From CAZKFG01 sp964551985 (lineage in GTDB: Bacteria; Bacillota; Negativicutes; Acidaminococcales; JAISLQ01), in the NCBI GenBank assembly GCA_964551985.1, contig CAZKFG010000064.1, positions 1-10,530 of the forward strand: a DNA stretch of 10,530 bases, written 5' to 3'. The translations under genes were made by a program, and so were the position numbers. Position 1 is the first letter of the stretch; each line of letters opens with the position of its first letter. Positions 6,417 through 10,530 of the stretch are shown here, piece by piece. A model generated the notes under the pieces. That model was given only the letters and a program-made list of their open reading frames with translations. It did not search any database and was not told the origin of the DNA.

Positions 6417-7881
6417 TCAAAATCTCTGTTTCAAGGGTATTTATTTGAGCTAAAATCTCACTTGTCGGTGGGTAAACTTCTGGTATATATTCGGTTTTTT
6501 TGTACTTGTTGATGGATAAGTCATAGCCGTTTTCGACTATTTCTTTTTTAGGTACGAAGAAAGATTTTTCCGTACGTGCTCTAGTTGTTTCTGTTTGTCT
6601 GTTTTTAAAGCGTTGTATAATGTCATCTATGTCATTGTCAGCAATAGGGCTACGTTTATCGTCAAGGCTAAAGCCGTCAGCTGTCATGTCGTAGAACCAA
6701 ATATTGTCAGTACCGCCATGGTTTGTTTTGGTGAATATTAAAATGGCTGTGGATACTCCGGCGTAAGGCTTAAACACACCGCTTGGCATGGAAATAATAG
6801 CCTCTAAGCGGTGATTTTCTATAATTTCTTTGCGAATGGCTTTGTGTGCGGTAGACGAGCCGAAAAGCACGCCGTCTGGTACTATGCAAGCGCATCTGCC
6901 GCCAATTTTTAGCATGCGTATCATAAGTGCTAAGAATAGGAGTTCTGTTTTTTTAGTTTTGCAGATTTTTAAAATGTCAGTTGAAACTGTTTCAGAGTCA
7001 AGGCTACCTTTAAATGGTGGGTTGGCAAGAATAAGGCTGTATTTGTCTTTGTCTGGATTTTGGTCTGATAGGCTGTCACGGTATTCTATAAAAGGGTTGT
7101 CCACTCCGTGAGTCATCATGTTCATAGCGCCGATACGCAGCATTGTCCTGTCCATATCAAAGCCGTGAAACATTTTGTTCATGTAGTGGTCTTTATTTTT
7201 CGCATCAAAAAATATTTCTTGTTTGTAATGTTTTTTAAGGTATTCACCGCTTGCAACTAAAAAGCCAGATGTTCCACAAGAAGGATCGCAGATAATTTCG
7301 TCTGGTTTGGGTTGCATTAGTTCTACCATCATTTTGATAATGTGGCGTGGTGTTCTAAATTGTCCGTTTAGACCTGAGGTTGATATTTTAGAAAGTAGGT
7401 ATTCGTAGACATCACCACGCACGTCACTGTCTTGTAGTGCTTGCATTTGGCGATAAATTTCGTCTAAAGAGTCGATGACTTTTGAAAGTAGCAGCGGTGT
7501 AGGAAGTTTGAAGATGGCATCACCCATATATTTGGAATAGGCACTGTCTTTGTCTGAGTGTAGGTTTTTAATGAATGGAAATACTAGCTCTTGGATAGTG
7601 GAGTACATTTGATTGGCGTTTAAGTCGTGAAATACAGACCATTTGAGTTGTTGACCGTCTATATTGCGTTCGCCAATTTGCACTTTGTCTGCAAAGATGC
7701 TTTTAAATGGTAGTCCTAGCATTACGCTTTCTTTGGCTTTTTTGTTGTCGGTGTCATCAAGATCGTGAATAAACATAAGGTATGTTATTTGTTCTATTAC
7801 ATCAAGTGGGTTTACAAGTCCGCCGGCAGCGAAGATATCCCAAAGGCTGTCTATTTTATTTTTTAATTCGCCTGTTATCAT
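6385..7881 (-). CDS. hsdM: Type I restriction-modification DNA methyltransferase (M) subunit
   Basis: HsdM transfers a methyl group from S-adenosylmethionine to N6 of adenine in the target chosen by HsdS, protecting host DNA. The 498 residues comprise an N-terminal helical HsdM_N-type domain (about 5-140), the conserved link RGDVYEYLL and GQFRTPRHI (about 155-180), the SAM-binding motif I DPSCGTSGF (199-207), the FDMD acidic turn of the SAM pocket (241-244), and the catalytic NPPF motif (287-290). The rest of the Rossmann-fold domain reaches to about 430, with a C-terminal helix for HsdS contact. All key residues are present. The ATG lies 1 bp after the fic stop, and its ribosome site AGGGAG is inside fic. 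The TGA overlaps the BRO start. The final GLKELEGVE is duplicated before hsdS. Confidence 0.97.
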   Translation of the reverse strand: MITGELKNKIDSLWDIFAAGGLVNPLDVIEQITYLMFIHDLDDTDNKKAKESVMLGLPFKSIFADKVQIGERNIDGQQLKWSVFHDLNANQMYSTIQELVFPFIKNLHSDKDSAYSKYMGDAIFKLPTPLLLSKVIDSLDEIYRQMQALQDSDVRGDVYEYLLSKISTSGLNGQFRTPRHIIKMMVELMQPKPDEIICDPSCGTSGFLVASGEYLKKHYKQEIFFDAKNKDHYMNKMFHGFDMDRTMLRIGAMNMMTHGVDNPFIEYRDSLSDQNPDKDKYSLILANPPFKGSLDSETVSTDILKICKTKKTELLFLALMIRMLKIGGRCACIVPDGVLFGSSTAHKAIRKEIIENHRLEAIISMPSGVFKPYAGVSTAILIFTKTNHGGTDNIWFYDMTADGFSLDDKRSPIADNDIDDIIQRFKNRQTETTRARTEKSFFVPKKEIVENGYDLSINKYKKTEYIPEVYPPTSEILAQINTLETEILTGLKELEGVE

Positions 7882-7882
7882 T

Positions 7883-8938
7883 TTATTTCTCCCTATTGTA
7901 TATATAAGATGTGTATCTACCTGTACCGATTTGAATTATATCGCCTTTTTTTGTAAGTTCTTTTAGTGCTCTTTGGATTGTTATTGTGCTTATGTCTGGG
8001 CATTGTTTTGCTATATCACTTTTGGTTATTTTGCCAAAGGTTTCTTTGATTGTTTGGGCTACTCGTTCTTGTTTTGAGAGTTTTTGTGCGATTAAAAGCT
8101 CTACTCTACTTGTAAAATCACGATATGCAGCAACTATTATCCCGAGTATATATTTTACAAAGGGTTCGTAGTTGTTTTTTTCTTCATGCCAATTTAAAGA
8201 GCTTTGATAAAGAGTTTCGTAGTATGTTTCTTTAGATTTTTCAATTAGATGTTCTAAGCTTATATATTTACCTACAACATAGCCACTTTTATAGAGTAGT
8301 AAAAGTGTTAGCAGGCGGCTCATTCTGCCGTTACCATCGCTAAAGGGGTGAATGCAAAGAAAATCTAAAATGAACATTGGTAGCAAAAGCAAGGGGTCTA
8401 TTATTGGATTTTTCATTGCGTTATCCAAAGCTTGGCAAAGTTCATTGACAGCTTGTTGTGTTTCCCATGCTTGGACTGGCTCAAAGCGTATACGTTCGTT
8501 GCCTTGGCTATCTTTTTCTGTGATTGTGTTGTTAGCAATTTTATATTTCCCGCCAAAGGTCATGCCACTAAATCTGTACAAAGATTGATGTAGTTGTAAA
8601 ATGTGTGTTGAATTTATAGGTATATAGTTATAACTTTCGTGTATTGTTGCAAGTACATCACGATAGCCAGCAATTTCTTGTTCATCTCTAGTTTTAGGCA
8701 TAGTTTTGTCAAGGATTAGCTTTTTTAGCCTATCATCAGATGTGTAGACGCCTTCAATTCTGTTGGATGCTTCTGTACTTTGTATTTTAGCTAAATCTAT
8801 CAAGTGACTTATTTGATCTTTTTTGGATTGGATAAAAAACTTTTGTTGTCCTTTAAATTCATGTATTTTTGTCAATAATGCAATAACGTCAGGCACCAAC
8901 AATGCTTGCCATTTTTCATCATAATTATAGTTTCTCAT
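7883..8938 (-). CDS. Fic-domain protein with C-terminal winged helix
   Basis: Fic proteins usually move AMP (or another phosphate-linked group) onto hydroxyl side chains of target proteins. The 351 residues show a Fic_N-type N-terminal region, an inhibitory-helix motif S-x-x-x-E-G (S58 to G63, SNRIEG), the complete active-site loop HPFSDGNGRMSR (197-208; catalytic H197, conserved D201, N203 and R205), and a C-terminal winged-helix DNA-binding domain (about 287-347, including TKSDIAKQCPDISTITIQRA). The N-terminal position of the inhibitory motif is that of class II, self-inhibited Fic proteins. It is the first gene of the operon, with GAGGT 7 nt before its ATG and hsdM starting 1 bp after its stop. 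Fic genes are known companions of Type I RM loci. The winged helix could bind the repeated sites in its own promoter; that is inference, and its protein target is unknown. Confidence 0.93.
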   Translation of the reverse strand: MRNYNYDEKWQALLVPDVIALLTKIHEFKGQQKFFIQSKKDQISHLIDLAKIQSTEASNRIEGVYTSDDRLKKLILDKTMPKTRDEQEIAGYRDVLATIHESYNYIPINSTHILQLHQSLYRFSGMTFGGKYKIANNTITEKDSQGNERIRFEPVQAWETQQAVNELCQALDNAMKNPIIDPLLLLPMFILDFLCIHPFSDGNGRMSRLLTLLLLYKSGYVVGKYISLEHLIEKSKETYYETLYQSSLNWHEEKNNYEPFVKYILGIIVAAYRDFTSRVELLIAQKLSKQERVAQTIKETFGKITKSDIAKQCPDISTITIQRALKELTKKGDIIQIGTGRYTSYIYNREK

Positions 8939-8957
8939 AGTTTACCTCATGGCTTTA

Positions 8958-8987
8958 ATTATATCATTAAAAATAAAATGATGTAAT
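8958..8987 (-). promoter_or_regulatory. Probable promoter of the fic-hsd operon
   Basis: On the minus strand a perfect -10 TATAAT (8958-8963) lies 18 bp from ATTACA (8982-8987), a 4 of 6 match to the -35 consensus. The fic ATG is 19 bp beyond the -10, so the leader would be short. The -35 box lies inside the first copy of the repeated operator-like site. Confidence 0.55.
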
Positions 8988-9041
8988 TAAATTTTATATG
9001 ATTTAATTACATATGTCAATAAATAACTACATCATTTTATT
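8972..9041. promoter_or_regulatory. Triple operator-like repeat in divergent control region
   Basis: Three related sites lie here: AAAATGATGTAATTAAAT at 8975-8992 (plus), one at 9001-9018 (minus; its last 12 bases ATGTAATTAAAT match exactly) and one at 9021-9038 (minus; 15 of 18 match). They create two nested inverted repeats, 8981-8992 with 9001-9012 (12 bp) and 8972-8985 with 9028-9041 (14 bp). The first copy covers the fic -35 box, which fits repression. The binding protein is unknown: the Fic winged helix or the small helix-turn-helix protein encoded at 9935 are candidates. Confidence 0.6.
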
Positions 9042-9061
9042 ATTTTTGATATATTTGTTTG

Positions 9062-9090
9062 TTGTAAAAGTTTAGTAGTTGATATATATA
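9062..9090 (+). promoter_or_regulatory. Possible plus-strand promoter for the ERF gene cluster
   Basis: TTGTAA (9062-9067) and TATATA (9085-9090) are spaced by 17 bp. TTGATA at 9079-9084 is an alternative -35. The region is so AT-rich that the exact boxes are uncertain, but a plus-strand promoter between the operator sites and the SD at 9111 is required by the gene layout. Confidence 0.35.
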
Positions 9091-9125
9091 TTATATTTTT
9101 GAATATATAGAAAGGAGTAATTTTC

Positions 9126-9188
9126 ATGAGAAAAGTAAATATTTATAAGATTAAACCAAAGCATAAACTAAATTGTTTTTGCAATTGA
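9126..9188 (+). CDS. Small basic 20-residue ORF, possible leader peptide
   Basis: The frame starts MRKVNIYKIKPK and ends LNCFCN before TGA. A near-perfect ribosome site AAAGGAG (9111-9117) sits 8 nt upstream, which is better than chance placement would normally give. It is rich in lysine and has two cysteines near the end, with no membrane segment. It ends 35 bp before the ERF start, so it may be a leader peptide or a small protein of the same transcript. I do not recognise it. Confidence 0.45.
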   Translation: MRKVNIYKIKPKHKLNCFCN

Positions 9189-9223
9189 TATTAGTGTAAT
9201 AAATTTAAGGAGGATGTAAACAA

Positions 9224-9823
9224 ATGATAAACCTAACAACAAAGTTGGTACAGATAATGCAAGAATGTGCCTACGTACAAAAGAATGGCACAAACGAGTT
9301 TCACAAATATTCTTACGCAACTTCTGCTGATGTGTTAGAGCGCATAAATTCTGCTTTGACAAAACACAATGTCTGTTCCGTTGCTTGTAGTGAGCTAATT
9401 AGTTTAATTGACGTTACCACAAACAAAGGCAACTTAGAACATTTAGCAACAGTTAAAGTAGCAATAACCTTAATTGATGCCGATAGTGGCGAACAATTGA
9501 CAATAACCGGTATCGGCTCAGGACAAAACAGCGGCGACAAAGCAGTTATGAAAGCACAAACAGCAGCTATTAAGTATGCCTATTTGCTTTCTATGGCTAT
9601 CTCTACAGGTGATGACCCTGAGGCTGACAGTATGACTGACCAAGCTAATGTATTACAAGAAGTAAAGATTAAAACTACCGCAAAACTTGCTAAAAATAAT
9701 CCTCAGTCTCTTACTTGCCAAACTTGTAATACACCTATAAGTGATAAAGTATTTGATTATTCTGTAGAGAAATTCGGGCAATCTCTTTGTATGACCTGCC
9801 AAAGAAAGGCGGTAGCTGCTTGA
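9224..9823 (+). CDS. ERF-family single-strand-annealing recombination protein with zinc-ribbon-like tail
   Basis: ERF proteins bind single-stranded DNA and anneal complementary strands, usually in phage recombination. The 199 residues show the family signature: an N-terminal FHKYSYATSADVLERINSAL block (26-45) and the conserved core GIGSGQNSGDKAVMKAQTAA (96-115), followed by KYAYLLSMAISTGDDPEAD (117-135). After a short linker a second module has CxxC at 165-168 and CxxC at 189-192, a spacing suited to a small zinc ribbon. The ribosome site AAGGAGG (9207-9213) is 10 nt before the ATG. No nuclease, SSB or other recombination partner is in view, so it may be a leftover of a prophage or integrative element, or a stand-alone module. 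It is transcribed away from the RM operon from a shared control region. Confidence 0.9.
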   Translation: MINLTTKLVQIMQECAYVQKNGTNEFHKYSYATSADVLERINSALTKHNVCSVACSELISLIDVTTNKGNLEHLATVKVAITLIDADSGEQLTITGIGSGQNSGDKAVMKAQTAAIKYAYLLSMAISTGDDPEADSMTDQANVLQEVKIKTTAKLAKNNPQSLTCQTCNTPISDKVFDYSVEKFGQSLCMTCQRKAVAA

Positions 9824-9890
9824 TACTCGAGATTATTTATATGGTTTTGAAGATGATTTTTGAGAAAAAGAGGGAGTAAAATCCACTTTA

Positions 9891-9929
9891 ATCACTCCAA
9901 CATAACAATAAAAAACATCAAGGAGTGAT
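9891..9929 (+). promoter_or_regulatory. Hairpin that could mask the ribosome site of the HTH gene
   Basis: ATCACTCC (9891-9898) is an exact complement of GGAGTGAT (9922-9929), which overlaps the SD AAGGAG (9920-9925) of the gene starting at 9935. The loop is 23 nt. A weaker alternative pairing of GGAGT (9873-9877) with ACTCC (9894-9898) would free the ribosome site. Translational control is possible, but an 8-bp stem with a long loop is only modestly stable. Confidence 0.35.
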
Positions 9930-9934
9930 AACCC

Positions 9935-10123
9935 ATGCTATATGACGAGCAAAAACCATTAGAAATACTAACCTTGCCAGACTTGATGACTTATCTTGCG
10001 ATAGGAAAGTCCACGGCGTATAATCTGCTTCGCTCTGGTCAAATTAAATGCTTTAAAATAGGTAGAAACTACAAGATACCTATGAAGGCAGTGCTGGAGT
10101 TTGCGGAGAGAAGTAATGGTTAA
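9935..10123 (+). CDS. Excisionase-like helix-turn-helix DNA-binding protein
   Basis: This 62-residue protein is a single small winged helix-turn-helix of the HTH_17/excisionase type: LTLPDLMTYLAIGKSTAYNL (13-32) is the helix-turn-helix, and IKCFKIGRNYKIPMKAVLEF (38-57) is the wing and last helix. Members are Xis-like recombination directionality factors of integrative elements, or small regulators. The ribosome site AAGGAG lies 9 nt before the ATG. Unlike Tn916-type xis it is followed by a terminator, not an integrase, so the excision role is doubtful. It shares direction with the ERF gene, with a 111-bp gap, and may be on the same transcript. It could also act on the repeated sites at 8972-9041. 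Confidence 0.88.
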   Translation: MLYDEQKPLEILTLPDLMTYLAIGKSTAYNLLRSGQIKCFKIGRNYKIPMKAVLEFAERSNG

Positions 10124-10130
10124 ATATGAG

Positions 10131-10162
10131 AACTACCTTGCATTTTGCAAGGTAGTTTTTTA
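10131..10162 (+). terminator. Strong intrinsic terminator after the HTH gene
   Basis: AACTACCTTGCA (10131-10142) and TGCAAGGTAGTT (10146-10157) form a perfect 12-bp stem with a 3-nt TTT loop, followed by a T-run to 10161. It begins 8 bp after the HTH stop and ends the ERF-HTH transcript. The mirror A-run before the stem is short, so it works mainly on the plus strand. Confidence 0.92.
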
Positions 10163-10424
10163 TTGTTGCAGGATTTTTTGTTGTTATCTTTACTCTTTTA
10201 CAGCAATTATGGCTTTGTAGCCAAGTTTGCGCAGGGCCATCAAGTATATTTACAAGTTGTTTACTTAATTTAATAATTATATGATCTTCGATCTCTTTTG
10301 CTCTCGTACCAATGCGATCAAATCTACAATAATCTGAAAGCTTAACTGTCCTAATATTTCTACCAGTCGTCATTCTAGATTTATTTTCTACATTATCATT
10401 GTGCATCTTCTTTTAAAAGCATGA
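10163..10424. other. Gene-poor stretch with one doubtful minus-strand frame
   Basis: No convincing gene is seen between the terminator and the next promoter. A minus-strand open frame runs from an ATG at 10406 through this stretch (N-terminus MHNDNVENKSRMTTGR, then IRTVKLSDYCRFDRIGTRAK), but it has only a weak ribosome site and runs on through the terminator into the 3' end of the HTH gene. The part before the terminator has a plausible mixed composition and could be the remains of a gene. I see no tRNA, repeat array or clear attachment site. Confidence 0.3.
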
Positions 10425-10430
10425 TATAAT
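10422..10430 (+). promoter_or_regulatory. Extended -10 promoter for the gene at the right edge
   Basis: TGATATAAT contains a perfect TATAAT (10425-10430) with the TGn extension. No good -35 box is seen at 16-18 bp, which is usual for extended -10 promoters. It lies about 45 bp before the ATG at 10476. Confidence 0.6.
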
Positions 10431-10475
10431 AAACATATTATTTGCTATATTTTAAAAAGGGAAGGTTGCATTATT

Positions 10476-10530
10476 ATGAGAAAATCAGTATGGAAAATAT
10501 TATTGAGCTTGGTTTCATTATTTATACTAT
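10476..10530 (+). CDS. Start of a probable secreted or membrane protein (cut by window edge)
   Basis: Only 18 codons are visible: MRKSVWKILLSLVSLFIL. A positive N-terminus (R2, K3, K7) followed by an uninterrupted hydrophobic run is typical of a signal peptide or first membrane helix. The ribosome site AAGGGAAGG lies about 10 nt before the ATG, and an extended -10 promoter precedes it, so the gene is independent of the ERF-HTH unit. Its function cannot be told. Confidence 0.65.
   Translation, partial: MRKSVWKILLSLVSLFIL

Noticed and set aside
8972..9041. CRISPR-like repeat array
   Set aside because: The three copies are in mixed orientation, spaced 2-8 bp apart, and lie in a promoter. This fits operator sites, not a repeat-spacer array.
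9168..9540. Minus-strand open frames opposite the ERF gene
   Set aside because: They are antisense shadows of a clearly coding plus-strand ERF gene and lack ribosome sites.
9841..9879. 12-codon ORF between the ERF and HTH genes
   Set aside because: There is no ribosome site and it is too short to support without other evidence.
10080..10406. 108-residue minus-strand ORF as a full gene
   Set aside because: Its C-terminal third is antisense to the terminator and the HTH gene, its ribosome site is weak, and it matches nothing I recognise. I kept only a note on the upstream part.

Overview
The window looks like chromosomal or integrated accessory DNA from a low-GC bacterium of Firmicutes type. 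The evidence is AT-rich DNA, purine-rich Shine-Dalgarno (SD) sites close to AAGGAGG before most genes, TATAAT-type promoters and one hairpin/U-tract terminator. The species cannot be named from the sequence.

Minus strand, about 8938 down to 137: one tightly packed operon, in transcription order fic - hsdM - BRO-family gene - 20-codon mini-ORF - hsdS - SH3/membrane-anchor gene - hsdR. Gaps between genes are 17 bp or less, or the genes overlap. hsdM, hsdS and hsdR together form a complete Type I restriction-modification (RM) system: an N6-adenine methyltransferase, a two-domain specificity subunit, and a translocase/nuclease of the EcoEI-like R type with a DUF4145-like N-terminus. Every motif I looked for is intact. 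Three accessory genes are woven in: a Fic-domain protein with a C-terminal winged helix leads the operon, a Bro-N (DinD/RhuM-like) protein sits between hsdM and hsdS, and an unrecognised protein with 29-residue tandem repeats, one membrane segment and a C-terminal bacterial SH3 domain sits between hsdS and hsdR.

The most informative detail is a 32-bp direct repeat. The last codons of hsdM are copied just before hsdS, on the far side of the BRO gene. The copy keeps the hsdM reading frame, and its TGA overlaps the hsdS ATG. This implies that the BRO gene was inserted into an ancestral overlapping hsdM-hsdS junction and that the translational-coupling sequence was rebuilt behind it.

Divergent control region, 8939-9125: a minus-strand promoter for the fic/hsd operon and a probable plus-strand promoter flank three copies of an AT-rich site (ATGATGTAATTAAAT-like). 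One copy covers the fic -35 box, so it is a strong operator candidate.

Plus strand, 9126-10162: a 20-codon small ORF, an ERF-type single-strand-annealing protein with a C-terminal zinc-ribbon-like tail, and a 62-residue excisionase-like helix-turn-helix protein, closed by a strong intrinsic terminator. These are phage or mobile-element type genes, but no integrase, SSB or structural gene is visible. About 310 bp with little recognisable content follow, and the window ends 18 codons into a plus-strand gene that starts with a signal-peptide-like sequence and has its own extended -10 promoter.
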